In this document: one piece after another, positions 36,652 to 47,660 of the stretch
How positions within the stretch are numbered: position 1 is the stretch's first letter
How the letters are laid out: each line of letters begins with the position of its first letter
Origin: Adiantum capillus-veneris
Lineage: Eukaryota > Streptophyta > Polypodiopsida > Polypodiales > Pteridaceae
Assembly: GCA_014529385.2 (NCBI GenBank)
Contig: CM043963.1
Location: 104,390,912-104,454,911, forward strand
Direction of reading: 5' to 3'
DNA: 64,000 nt
Made by a program: the position numbers and the translations under genes
The notes under the pieces: model-generated
What the model saw: only the letters and a program-made list of their open reading frames with translations
What the model was told of the DNA's origin: nothing
The model's database searches: none

Positions 36652-38034
36652 GTGTACAGAAAAGTACCAACTATCGAGGAAATTCCAGCCATTCTAAAAG
36701 GTTTTCATGAAGAGGCATGTGGTGGTCATTTTGCCCAAGAATTAACTGTGAAGAAGATCTTGCTTGCAGGGTATGTTTGGCCAAGTTTGCATGTTGATGT
36801 TCAACTTTGGTGTAAAAGCTGTCACAATTGTCAGATAAATGGAAATAGAAGGTTGGTGCATGGCCCGAAGCAAATAGTGCTTGCGGGGTATGTTTGGCCA
36901 AGTTTGCATGTGGATGTTCAACATTGGTGTAAAAGCTGTCACAATTGTCAGATAAATGGAAATAGAAGGTTGGTGCATGGCCCGAGGCAAATAGTGCTTG
37001 CAAATGGACCCTTTGAAAAGTGGGGCATTGATGCTATGGGTCCTCTGCCTAGGGCAAAAAATGGTAAACTCTACATTCTAGTGCATGTAGACTATATGAC
37101 TAGGCGGGTGGAAGCACAAAGTGTGGCAAAGGTAAATGAGAGGACAATGAGCAAATTTGTCTACACTCACATTTGTTGTAGATTTGGCACACCTTTGGAG
37201 ATTTTTTCTGATAATGGTCCAGGGTTTAGAAAGGGCTTGCTCACAAAAGTCTGTGAAGAACTTCACATTCTAAATCATCATAGTACACCCTACTATCCCC
37301 AATCAAATGGTTTGGTAGAAAAAGCTAATGGTGTCATTGCAGGCATCATTAGAAAGATGGTGAAAAACAAGACAAAGTTGTGGGATGACTTCTTGGATGG
37401 TGCCTTGTGGGCATATCAAACCACATATAGGGAAACCACGGAGTTCACACCATTTCACTTGGTCTATGGTCAAGAGGCTTTACAACCAATTGAGCTCAAC
37501 ATTCCAACAATGCAACTTCATGGCAAAGTAGCACAAGATGATCAAGAAGCATGGATGGGTCGACTTCTTACCTTAGCTGAGCTTGAGTGGAAAAGAGAAG
37601 CAGCATACGAGTGCTACAAGAGGAAAGCCACACAAACAAAGGAAAAGCTTGACAAGAAACTGAAGGACAAAGGCATCAATGAAGGAGATCTTGTGCTAAG
37701 GTATGACAATCGACTCGATAATCGTTTTGATGCCAAGTTTGAAACTAGATGGTAGGGGCCATACACAGTCAAGAAGGTTTTCAATTCAAGTTACTATCAA
37801 CTTATGGACTTGAATGGGAAAGAGCACTCCAAGAGGGTAAACAGGTATCGCTTGAAGCCTTATTTGAGTCGCCTTCTACCAAAGATCTGTCAAAAGGCAT
37901 CTATCTCATGTAAGTATTGTTCCATGAAGCATGAGTGTAACTCAAACCAAAATTCCAAGGGGCCAAACAATGAAGAGCTTGTCAAGGAATCTGAAGCACT
38001 CTCTTGGGAAAAGATGCTTTATGATGGTACATGA
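36652..38034 (+). pseudogene. Tat-type integrase
   Basis: The zinc-binding region has H(E).. GGHFAQELT and then CKSCHNCQ, which occurs twice because of an in-frame 117 bp duplication. Catalytic core: Asp in KWGIDAMGPLP, Asp in FSDNGPGF, Glu in GLVEKANG. The C-terminal part has GDLVLRYDNRL. One TAG (37753-37755, where a Trp-like codon is expected before GPYTVKKVFN) interrupts the frame, which then runs to 38034. There is no chromodomain. Integrase joins the cDNA ends to host DNA. Confidence 0.88.
36761..36994. repeat. 117 bp in-frame tandem duplication in the integrase
   Basis: Units 36761-36877 and 36878-36994 are near identical (39 codons each) and duplicate the CxxC half of the zinc-binding domain together with GYVWPSLHVDVQ and NGNRRLVHGP. 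Confidence 0.93.
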
Positions 38035-38047
38035 ATATACCATCATC

Positions 38048-38063
38048 CTAAGGGAGGGGCTAA
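38048..38063 (+). promoter_or_regulatory. Polypurine tract of the Tat-type element
   Basis: AAGGGAGGGG lies three bases before the 3' LTR start, the expected primer position for plus-strand synthesis. Confidence 0.75.
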
Positions 38064-40224
38064 TGATAGCCGTTTTTCGGCTTTCCATAATTGCCATAGT
38101 AAGCTACCTCACCCTATCAAATCACTCAAACATTGTGGCTATGCCTACCATTTCACTGTACATAGGCGTGTGTGAGTTAGGGGACTTTTCCCATATCTTC
38201 TTAAAAACCCTCAATTAGCTAGTCACTTGGCTAGTTGAGCCAAAATAATTAAAAAAATAAAAAAATATAAGTATATTATGTCCCATTTGTGTGTAAATAT
38301 TTTATTGTATATAGGACCTAAAAAAAGGATTTTTCATAATTATTTTGGTATTTATTTAAATATTTCTACCTATGGTGTGTTATTTATGCTATGTACATTG
38401 ACTCACCATTACCATATTTTTTCTTACCATTTTGCATACTCTTTATTCCATATAAAAATAATCTCATGCAAGCTTCTCTTATTTTTGGTGTAACTCCATC
38501 CCAATAAAAATCCAAAAAAACTAGTTCTATTTATGTGTATACTTTTTCACTATTGTGATTTTTTTCTTCCTACATCTATTCTCTATTACTCTCATAAATT
38601 AGACCACCAAAAATATTCATCTTTTTATGGTAGACTTATAATGAGCGAGATTTATTTTGACCCCTTTATATTTTTTCCACCTATATTATTTATATTTGAC
38701 ATGTACATATTTTTTTTAGACCCCTCAATATTTGATTTTCTTAGTTGTACTATTCACTTATATCATGATCTCAACAATATCTTCAATTATAGACCTACCA
38801 AATAAGGTCAAGGGTATGTGGAATGCATGCATGCACCATGGGGGGCTCACTCTTGGAGGTATTCAAAAGAAGCATCCAAAGAAGGACCTCACAAGGACTT
38901 TGTGCAGTGGAAAAAAACAGTCGGTTTTGTTGAATTTTCAAAGATCGCATGCTCTGCGAATTTGAAAAGGTGATACAAACAAAAGTTGTAGCTCGCGATC
39001 TAAACTTTTACCTCAAATTTTTTAATATTTTTTTGAGCTACGAACTGTGAGCTATGATTTTATTGGTGGACCCCAGTTTGCCCATGCTATGCAGCCACAC
39101 TCTCTCTTCCACTTTATCATTTTCCTCTTTCACACACACTTCTCCACTCATCATCCCTACCTTGGCTCCCAAGGAAGGTCAAGAGTGGGCAAAAAATGTA
39201 CCATCAAAGCTAGTGGACCGTCAACAAGCGTTAAAATTGACCCTACTCAAGACACTTGGAGCATCAACATTGTAAGAAATCCATATTTTCTTAGCTATTA
39301 AGAGTTTTTTCTTCCTTATTTGTATCCTACTTGGATACTCCCATTGTAAATATCCAATTCCATTTGTAAATCAATAAAAATACTAACTCTACTAATTTAC
39401 TAACACTAACCTACTATGAAAAGTCCTATCACCTCCACTTCTCTCCTCTCTCTCTTCTTCATCTATCTCCACCAACTTCTTGATAATTCCAAGCAAAACA
39501 AATTAGATAAGTGCTGAAAATCTAACCCATAGAGGAGTAACCCTAGCCCTCAAAATTGCTATAAAAGGAGGGTGTAGCTAGCACAAAAGGGACAAGCCAT
39601 AAGCAAGAGCACTAGGCTATAGCTTGAGAAGCCAAGCTCAACATCTCTAGAAGGAGCTCTTGAGTGGAAGCTCATTGTCTTATGCATATGCATGTGTTGT
39701 ATTAGGGGTGGTTAGCAAGGGAACTCTATGCCATTGTAAGAGAGAGTGATCATTCAATTGAGAGTAGGAAATCTATTATTTCTCCTACTAGCGTAAGCCC
39801 AACATTTGCTGAATCCAGGAGGGTGGATTTGGACTAAGCTTGGATACTTTGTCTCTCTTCCAACGTGAAGTAATGGACAACAATGATGTGTAAGTGTCTT
39901 GGTGTTTTTTTTAAGTTCTTGATAGCTTGTCTCTAGGCGTTGTCATCAATTTAGCCATAAATCCCACATACTGTAAGAGGGCGACAGGGTGGAGAGGACT
40001 CCCCTCGACTTAAGACAGTGATTGGGGTGGCTTTTCTTGTGATGTGTTGTGGTGTATTTCACTCAAGCTGTGTTGAACAAATACTAATCTCACTTTGATT
40101 GGTCATGACAGATTTGTAAGAAGATATTAGTGCAACAAGCACCCCCTCCCCCTTCTCTCTCTTTCTCACATATATAATTGTGTTTGCTTGATCACTGTCG
40201 ATACATTTCAAAGCAGCCCGAGCA

Positions 40225-40308
<84 letters not shown>

Positions 40309-40480
40309 GCATCCTTGTTCGCATCCAAAACTAGGTGGTGCCCCAAATTTGTGTAGGGTTAGGTTGGAGGTTTGTGTGTGTGTTGTTGTTTTTTTCCAAC
40401 CGCAACCCAATTGAGCAGCACGGAAGCCTAGAAGAGTGCTTAGAGGCCACTCTTCTTGTTGCCCGCCCCGGATCGCCTCA
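38064..40480 (+). repeat. 3' LTR of the Tat-type element
   Basis: Direct repeat of 29638-32062, TGATAGCCG at the start and CGCCTCA at the end, TATA box at 39560-39566, (CT)n at 40227-40306. Followed by CTAG, the target duplication. Confidence 0.93.
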
Positions 40481-40640
40481 CTAGCTTAAGGATAATATGA
40501 ACCTTATCAATGCTACACTAGAGTAAGCAAATGAAAATGCATTTTAAATGAACAATGTTTTTGTCTTATAAGACTCATTCTCTTTCTTTTATTGTGCACA
40601 AAATTTAAGAAGTATGCATGCTTAGGATCATGTTTGTGGT
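40481..40640 (+). pseudogene. Tail of the interrupted family A element
   Basis: It matches bases 1365-1530, the chromodomain end and 3' untranslated tail. It is the continuation of 28846-29637 across the Tat insertion. It ends at about 40640, where family C LTR sequence starts without the proper LTR head. Confidence 0.8.
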
Positions 40641-40778
40641 CCTGCTACTAAGTGTGAGAGTCAGTTAACCAAGCCAATTGGACACTTGGTGGGTAGGCAA
40701 CTGGACTTGCCATGCTTAACTAAAGAGGCTCCCAGATGCAAATAGCAACCCAAATAGATTTTCAGCTTCAGGACGCCT

Positions 40779-40785
40779 ATTTAAG
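40779..40785 (+). promoter_or_regulatory. TATA-like box of the family C LTR
   Basis: TATTTAA, within CCTATTTAAGGGGG. The solo LTR has the equivalent TTTAAATA near 9448-9455 on the other strand. It lies ~900 bases upstream of the LTR-encoded ATG. The promoter role is inferred. Confidence 0.4.
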
Positions 40786-40791
40786 GGGGTG

Positions 40792-40793
<2 letters not shown>

Positions 40794-40844
<51 letters not shown>
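40794..40844. repeat. (AC)n microsatellite in family C 5' LTR
   Basis: About 50 bases of pure AC directly after the TATA-like box. Confidence 0.96.
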
Positions 40845-40848
<4 letters not shown>

Positions 40849-41683
40849 GCTCACACACACACCTACACACACCTTGAGGAGGTGTTGCCGGTACACACAT
40901 CCTTTGAAGGAGAAGCAAGGAGGGAGGTGTTGTCGAATTCTCGCCTCAAGAAGCTCGATTAAATCAAAGAATCGAGAGGATTATCAGCCCTTAATCACGG
41001 TAACCACGGTTTAATTAATGCTTTCCGCAAATCCTTTTCATTACCATCTAAATTCCTCGTCTATTATGCTTATTCTCAGTCGTAATTCTCTATAATTACT
41101 CTCTAATTTCTCTTTAACCATATTCTATTATGTAATCATCACACCATAGCTGAATTATCAGTCATTCATCATCCTTAATTAGTGATTAGTGCATGATTAA
41201 TAGAATTTTCTCTCTCTAGGTAGCATAGTGATTAGTCCATAATCGGTAACTGTGTAGATTGATGAAAATCACTTTTTTATTAACAATGTAGCTAAATTAG
41301 ATCCATTCTCTTATGCATTAAGATGTAATTAACGTAAAATTAAAGCCGTCATTAAGTCTCTAAGAGTTAATTTTTCTCACACCTATGCATGAGGTGAACC
41401 TGCATCCTCTAATTGCTAGGAAAGACATTAATTATGCTGATTCATCTTCCTGGTAATTCTATTAATGAGACCTTATTATTCTTAATCATCTAAGCCAAGT
41501 AATTATCTTTAGAGCCGGTTCCCATAGGATTATGTGTCATCCATAATGATTGCTATATGGAAAAATCTAGACCTCTCATATAGGAGGGATTATTTAATGT
41601 TGCTAATCTATCAATTGGTTTGTTATGATGCTTGCGGACCTTAGCTCTTTTCTCCAAGCTAATTATTTAAAGTAGTGAGTAAA

Positions 41684-41824
41684 ATGGACCCGGTTAAGAG
41701 AACTCGCTTCGGTGGTGCCCACGACCGCGAGGCGGGAACAAGCAATGTCAATGGAAAGGGAAAATCTCCCATGGACGAACAAATACCGGCCATCTCACGG
41801 GCCATTGACGAAGAAATGGAAGAG
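41684..41824 (+). CDS. LTR-encoded first exon of an extra ORF (family C)
   Basis: The ATG at 41684 opens 47 codons (MDPVKRTRFGGAHD ... DEEMEE) ending at GAG/GTAGGT, a strong donor. The solo LTR keeps the same 141-nt frame (8584-8444) with only substitutions. An acceptor (TTGGTGTTGCAG) at 43012-43023 would join it in phase 0 to the frame starting at 43024. If unspliced, the frame stops ten codons later. The peptide is polar and basic at the start, acidic at the end; no known domain. The proposed intron contains the LTR end and the primer-binding site. Function unknown. Confidence 0.5.
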
Positions 41825-42911
41825 GTAGGTCATAATTTTATTCAAGTCGTTTGAATTAATATTGCACACGTTTAGTTAGGAATGAACATATTCCCAAAAC
41901 ATGTTGGAGAAATCCGACGGAAACCTCGGCATTAAACTCATTTGTACATTAAAGTCTAAAGTAGGAAAGAAATGATTGATGGGTATGCTGTTTGCAATAG
42001 GAAAGAATGTCTGCTAGGGAAAATTTAGCTCGACATGTTCATTTTATTTCCAATGTTGAATCAGTCCTTACCCCCTACTGATCACAAGGGGCAGAGTTCC
42101 TCGTTAAAGGGCTCTTGAATCCACGACTTGCTTTCTATGCGGTGGATATCCACGACTTGCTTTCTATGCGGTGGGAACCCACGTCTTGATTTCTATGCGG
42201 TGGGAGTGTCCATGTCGTGCTTTTTATGCGGTAGACAAACCTAGTTGTATGGGCAGCTAGGCGACAACGGGAGGAGTAAACTCTCGCTGGAGGAGGGATG
42301 TTGTACCTCCAGAACATTGGAATTTTAATGAATAAGTTGGAGTAGAATTTTTACTAGAATATTGTCTTGGTGTTGTTTTCAAATACTGGTTGAAGGGCTG
42401 TCTTAACGAACAATGTGATTCGGAATTAATCAAGGAATGTCTATGTTGAACAATCATTGTGGTAGTAATTAGGTCACACGAGGAAGTGTGAGTGTGGGGG
42501 TGGAAAGTGGGGGCTTGGCTCAGTTTGCCAATGCCTATGAGATGGGTGGTCCCGATTGGTCGGGAACTCTCTGTCCCCATAGTGCTTATTTCGATATTAG
42601 TAATACTCATTGGCCCTAGAGCGGTGAAATCTCGAGAGTACGTGCCTCTAAAACATGGGGAAAAAGGCACTCGGGGTTTCTCTCCTCTTGGAAGGTGGGT
42701 CTTAGGATCGCTAGATAGTTTAAGTACGCTTCCCCTACGAGGTGGAGCTAGATCTCATTGCTAGTAGGCTCGAGCTCGACTCACTTTGTGATGAGAGATC
42801 GTCCGCTAGCTGAACCTTGAACGACTTTGTTTGCTTCCGTGATAGATCTAGTGGCCACCAGGTTCACCATCAGATCTGTTGTTGGATATGGCGGGGTGGG
42901 GACCTCACACC

Positions 42912-42926
42912 TGGTATCAGATCCTA
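42912..42926 (+). promoter_or_regulatory. Primer-binding site (initiator Met-tRNA type)
   Basis: TGGTATCAGATCC follows the LTR end by two bases. The core TGGTATCAGA is the usual plant initiator-tRNA-Met complement. Confidence 0.85.
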
Positions 42927-43023
42927 GGTTAGGCTGGGAAATAAAGTCGTACTGTTTGAATATTTAAAAAGGAACTGAAAGTATATAGGTAGCTGATCCG
43001 AATTCCTTTCATTGGTGTTGCAG

Positions 43024-43431
43024 GAAGACCCCGTGCTAGAATATCGAAAGTTCCAAGTGTTTGAGCTTATTTATGAGCAAGCTCGATGATCCTCAGTTTA
43101 CCAGTTCAGGCGAGATGTCATGGAGATACTGATGAAGGCTCAAACGCCACACTCCACTCGCATTGATAGAGGATGGGAACTTGATTGGACATTTCCAGGA
43201 GGGGTTTACTACATCAACGCTCGGAAGCTAGGATGCCTGGCTACCGATTTGAAGAAGATACGTTGGGGAGAAGAGTTGAGGGTAGTGGAGTTATTCTACT
43301 TGCTGCCTACCCGATTAGATGTGACTGTTTCAGGCGACTCCAATCAAACCATCAACGACCGGCTCTTGGAAAAGATCACTGAGGTGATCCCAGCAAACAG
43401 AGTCAAAACTTTTGGAGTACCAAAAGAGTAA
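43024..43431 (+). pseudogene. Extra ORF between primer-binding site and gag (exon 2)
   Basis: The frame from 43024 reads EDPVLEYRKFQVFELIYEQA, a TGA at 43087-43089, then an open stretch (MEILMKAQTPHSTRIDRGWE, LDWTFPGGVYYINARKLG, IRWGEELRVVELFYLLP) to TAA at 43429. About 35 more codons follow in frame. I do not recognise a domain. It precedes gag by ~340 bases that hold no clear ORF. Together with the LTR exon it would be a small accessory protein of about 180 or more residues. Two nonsense codons make this copy defective. It could instead be a diverged gag N-terminus. Confidence 0.5.
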
Positions 43432-43772
43432 TTCCGTCTTGATATCTTAGTTTATTATCCACTCAAGGATGAGTACAGGAACTATTTCACGAACAAAGTA
43501 GTGCATCATGTGAACACCATCTCCTAGGAGTATCTTATACGCAATCCAAAAAGCCATGTAATAAGTTGATCATCAGTTATCCTAAACCTTGAGGGTTTTC
43601 AATTAAAATAAATTTTCTTCAATAAAGTGCTTTTTGTCTCTGAATCTCTGTCTCTTGATAAAGTGGTATCTTGAATTTATTTAAAGTCTCGTGTCTATTT
43701 TGAAATCCAAGTAATGGTATCAAGAATCTCGTATAACCCATGTAGGCACCGCCTGTTGCTCTATACTCGGCA

Positions 43773-44816
43773 GTGCAAGAGAAGAAGCTCCTCCTTAAGC
43801 AAGCCCAACCTCCGATCTTTAAGGGCGAGGGGGCAAATGTGGAGAGAGATGCGGAAGTGTGGATGGAAGCCATGGACGTTTACTTTGAAGCTGCGGGAAC
43901 TCAACCCGTAAACCAGACCATGCTTGCGATGTTCCGCTTGACTGGCGATGCCAAGATATGGTGGAAGCAACATTGCAGGGACCTGGATATTAAGGGATCT
44001 TCCCAATCCTGGGAAGACATCAAGGCTACAATAATGGAACGTTATTTACCACCTGCCTACAAAACCCTGAAGATGAATGAGTTCTTTTCACTTCGACAGC
44101 TAACTTCATCTGTCGAAGAATATTAGGCAAAGTTTGTCACTCTTTGGAGATATGCTCCTAAGATGACCTTGTAACAACAGGTGGCGAGGTTCTACCAAGG
44201 GCTAATCGACCCTTTGAATACTCGATTGGAAGCTCTCAGGCCAACAACACTACAGGATGCCTTGTTGAGGGCCAAACCTCTAGCTCTTGAAGTACAAAAG
44301 GTTTATCAGAACAGGAGGAATCATTGGGCAAAGAGGGCAAGGACAACTGCTTGGAATAATCGACCAGCCAACCAAGCATATGACCAGTGCCCTATTGTGG
44401 CTACCACCACAACCATGGAGTTTCCAGATGTTCGATGCTATGGTTGCGGCGAGTATGGACATTACAGATCCAAGTGCCCCAAGAACATTCAGGCAACCAA
44501 CGCCAATGCCATACCCTGGAATACCCGTGGGCCTGGCCAAGCTAATGGAAGAGGAGGACGAGAAAGGATGAATAGAGGGCGAGGGCGTGGAGCTACCGCC
44601 ACAGTGAATGCTGCAGTGGTACAACCAACTGTGGGTGACAAAGCAGTGGAGAGAGCAACCCTGCATGCTGCAATTGACAACCCCAATGGTTGTGAGCAAT
44701 ACGCAATCATTCATACGCCAGGATCTCTCAGAGGTGAACAAGTTAAGTTCCTTATAGATTGTGAGTACTCTTTCATTTCTTTCACCCAGATGCATGAGGA
44801 AGTTAAGGCTAGATAA
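43773..44816 (+). pseudogene. Family C Gag with CCHC zinc knuckle, and start of protease
   Basis: Retrotransposon Gag capsid pattern (PPIFKGEGANVERDAEVWME, AMFRLTGDAKIWWKQHC, IMERYLPPAYKTLKMNEFF), stops TAG 44124-44126 and TAA 44172-44174, then ARFYQGLIDPLNTRLEALRP. The zinc knuckle is CYGCGEYGHYRSKCP, followed by an Arg/Gly-rich stretch. The frame ends in the protease entry KFLIDCEYSFIS, where the active-site Asp-Ser/Cys-Gly is disrupted by a small deletion and the frame changes. The reading frame continues upstream of the ATG (LYSAVQEKKLL), so the original start is earlier. Confidence 0.85.
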
Positions 44817-45198
44817 GTATCCAACAAGCAAGCTAGTTGTAGAGTTAGCAAACGGCAAGGAAGTAGTATCTCAACATTCTGCAGGAAAAATTGACTTTGA
44901 TTTAGGGGGACACCCAACTTCTGCCCAATTTCGAACCCTACCCTTAGGATTCTTTGATGGGATACTAGGGATGGACTGGCTAAAGCAAAATAGGGCCCAC
45001 ATACATTGCGCACAAGGAAACTTTACCTTTACAGATAACTTGGGTAATGAAGCCTTAATCCAGGGGGAAAATGGGAGACCTAGGGCTACTCTAGTTAAGG
45101 CTAGCAGACTTTTGAAGGGATTAAGAAAAGGACAACAAATTTATGTGGTAAAGCTCAACAAAGTAGACCAAGCAGATACCTCACTTCGACCAAACTAG
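44761..45198 (+). pseudogene. Family C protease C-terminal part and linker
   Basis: Continues the protease in a new frame: LVVELANGKEVVSQHSAGK, then LPLGFFDGILGMDWLKQNRA, the typical end of a retropepsin-like fold (ILGMDWL). A linker to RT ends in TAG 45196-45198. Confidence 0.8.
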
Positions 45199-45744
45199 TT
45201 GAGAGAGTATGATGATGTATTCCCAGAAGACCTTACGAATCTTCCGCCACACAGAGAGGTAGATCATGAGATTGAAACTATCCCTGGATGTGAACCTATC
45301 TCAAAAAGACCTTATAAAATGTCACTTCCAGAGGCCATCAAACTCAAGGAACAACTTAGGCAACTCATTGAGCAAGGATTCATTCGACCCAGTACTTCTC
45401 CTTGGGGTGCTCCAGTTCTTTTTCAGAAGAAGAAGGATGGAACCTTAAGGCTATGCATAGACTACCGTGGACTAAACCAGGTAACTGTCAAGAACAAGTA
45501 TCCAATTCCAAGGATTGACGAACTCTTAGACAGGCTCCACGGCGCCAAAATGTTTACAAAGATTGATCTAAGGTCAGGATATTACCAAATCAGGATGAAG
45601 GAATCAGATATTCCAAAGACAGCTTTCAATACTAGGTATGGACACTACGAATTCACAGTAATGTCATTCACATATTGCTGCACCTTTGACGGAACTCCTG
45701 AAGAAAGGAATGAGGATCGAATGGAAGGCCGAGCACCAATCTAG
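45199..45744 (+). pseudogene. Family C reverse transcriptase, catalytic centre deleted
   Basis: The RT start is well conserved: [76 protein letters not shown] (motif A Asp), [11 protein letters not shown]. Immediately after VMSF the sequence jumps to text belonging just before RNase H ([12 protein letters not shown] in another frame). Motif B (GLTNAPATF-type), the YxDD motif and the thumb are missing. The deletion point lies around 45665-45685. Confidence 0.88.
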
Positions 45745-46160
45745 CTTTGCTAAGCTAAAAGAGTTCTTGGTCTCAGCTCCTATTTTAAAGCTTCCGGACT
45801 TCAGTAAGGAATTTGAAGCAGCGACCAATGCCATCAAATTTGCTCTAGGTGGAGTTCTTACTCAAGAAGGAAGACCAGTGGTGTATACTTCACGAAAGCT
45901 GAGGGATCACGAGAAGAATTATCCTACTCATGATTTGGAACTTTTAGCGGTTATACATGCACTGAAGTTATGGAGAAATTATCTTCTTGGGCGCAAGTTT
46001 TAGCTGGTTACAGACCACAAAAGCTTAAAATGGATTTTTACTCAACCTATTCTCAATATGCGACAACAGCGATGGATAGAGCTATTACAGGAATATGACC
46101 TTGACATAAAGTATAGACCAGGGAAGGAAAATGCAGTTGCAGATGGTCGTAGCCGAAAAT
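45686..46160 (+). pseudogene. Family C RNase H
   Basis: [40 protein letters not shown] (Asp expected, here Ala-Thr in place of the usual TDAS), VYTSRKLRDHEKNYPTHDLE (Glu region), LVTDHKSLKWIFTQ (Asp) and YRPGKENAVADGRSRK. A TAG at 46001-46003 interrupts it. Confidence 0.85.
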
Positions 46161-47629
46161 CCTTTCTCGGAGCTATCTCTATTCCAAATAACCCTATCTG
46201 GGATAGAATCAAAGAAGCATCCTTGGTAGATCCAGAGTACCAACGTATAGTATCACTAGTTCAACAGAATAAGATGCCTGAAGCTAAAGAATACTCTCTT
46301 ATGGGAGGATGTCTTTACTACAGACATAGACACTGTGTACCCAGAGATCCAGCCTTAAAGAAGGCCATTTTATATGAAGCACACGATATCCCTACATCCG
46401 GACATCCAGGCTATGCTAAGACTCTTCATGCTATCAGGAGGGGTTACTTTTGGTCTGGAATGAAAGGAGACATACTTCGCTATGTGAGGCAATGTCTTTC
46501 TTGTCAACGGATAAAAGCTGAAAGGATCAAATTACCAGGACAACTTCAACCTCTTGACATACCCCAGATGAAATGGGAATGCATCAGTATGGATTTTGTT
46601 ACAGGATTACCTTCTACTACAGGAGGTTATGATTCTATTTTTGTGGTTGTTAATATGCTCACAAAAGTGGCTCATCTAATACCCGTAAAGACAACCTTTA
46701 CTGCTTCAGATGTTAGCCGGGTATTCATCAAGGAGATTTTTAGGCTACATGGTCTACCCAAGCGTATCGTCAGTGATAGAGATGCCAAGTTTACATCAAA
46801 ATTTTGGACTTCTCTTTTCCAATCTATTGGGTCACAATTAGCTTTCAGTACAGCGTATCATCCACAGACAGATGGGAAAACTGAAAGAGTTAATCAAGTC
46901 ACTGAGGACATTCTCAGAGCCTATTGTTCGCAAGAACCAAAGAAGTGGTTACAATATCTACCTTTGGTGGAGTATGCTTACAACTCTTCCGAACACAGAA
47001 GCATTGGAATGTCACCTTTCAAAGCTCTTTATGGACAAGACTGTTTAGCACCACTGAACTTCTCAGATCCAACCATCAGGGTAGAATCATCTAGGAAGAT
47101 GTTAGAAGATATGGAAGCACAGACTAGAGCTATTCACCAGGACATTCAGGCCGCTCTGGATAGACAGAAGCACTATGCAGATAAGAACCGTTCAGAGAGA
47201 ACTTTCAAAGAAGGGGATAAGGTTTTTCTGCGAGTCCGACCAAAGAAAAGCAACTTATCTCTAGGCAGATATAAGAAGTTAAGCCCAAGGTATTGTGGAC
47301 CATTCGAGATCTTTAAGGTTGTGAGTGACCAGGCCTACAAGCTAAAGTTACGTGCAAACTTGAAGGTTCATGATGTATTCCACATCAGCTTACTCAAACC
47401 CTATATTCCTAACCCTGATCAATTCTTGGACTCAGATCAGATAATCATGCCAGCACAAGGAGTTCACGAGCTCCAACCTGACTATGTACTTCAAACAAGG
47501 GAAAGAAAGTTACGCAACAGAACTATCACGGAGCATCTAGTAAAGTGGAAGGATTACCCTGAAGAAGATGCAACTTGGCAGGACGAACCAACGCTCTTAA
47601 AAGATTACCCAAACACATTCTTGAGATGA
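46161..47629 (+). pseudogene. Family C integrase and chromodomain
   Basis: One long open frame. Zinc region: HDIPTSGHPGYAKTL and CLSCQRIK (HHCC). Core: Asp in SMDFVTGLPS, Asp in IVSDRDAKFTS, Glu in KTERVNQ. C-terminal module: KVFLRVRPKKSNLSLG, YCGPFEIFKV, HDVFHISLLKPY. The chromodomain ends EHLVKWKDYPEEDATWQD. All catalytic residues are present and the frame is intact, making this the best-kept protein of the element. The chromodomain probably directs integration to particular chromatin. Confidence 0.92.
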
Positions 47630-47660
47630 GGACATCTCAAATTTTTCACGTTGGGGAGGT
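47630..47660 (+). promoter_or_regulatory. Polypurine tract of family C
   Basis: GTTGGGGAGG directly before the LTR start TGTAAGG at 47661. Confidence 0.7.

Larger units (their letters stand above)
29638..40480 (+). mobile_element. Complete Tat-type Ty3 retrotransposon inserted in family A
   Basis: Two ~2.42 kb direct repeats (29638-32062, 38064-40480), both TGATAG...GCCTCA, enclose gag, protease, RT, RNase H, a second RNase H and integrase. The flanks read CTAG on both sides (29634-29637 and 40481-40484) and the family A host sequence is continuous across the insertion. The second RNase H before the integrase and the lack of a chromodomain place it in the Tat (Retand/Ogre-like) group. LTR mismatches are few by eye (a few dozen), so it is the youngest Ty3 insertion here. 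Confidence 0.92.
40641..42909 (+). repeat. 5' LTR of family C, head truncated
   Basis: Reverse-complement match of 7367-9590; it lacks about the first 500 bases present in the solo LTR. Ends GGGGACCTCACA, followed by the primer-binding site. Includes (AC)n 40794-40844, a ~27 bp tandem block near 42115-42240 and the LTR-encoded exon. Confidence 0.9.

Noticed and set aside
36671-37003. 110-codon minus-strand ORF with an internal repeat
   Set aside because: Shadow of the integrase; its repeat is the 117 bp duplication of the sense gene.
42257-42670. 137-codon minus-strand ORF and its relatives at 7512-7784, 7666-7914, 42492-42764 and 47597-48004
   Set aside because: They lie inside copies of the family C LTR, differ in ends between copies and have no domain. 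Treated as chance open frames.
42910-42930. tRNA gene near the TGGTATCAGA sequence
   Set aside because: Only the short complement of a tRNA 3' end is present, directly after the LTR, so it is a primer-binding site. No tRNA cloverleaf was recognised in the window.
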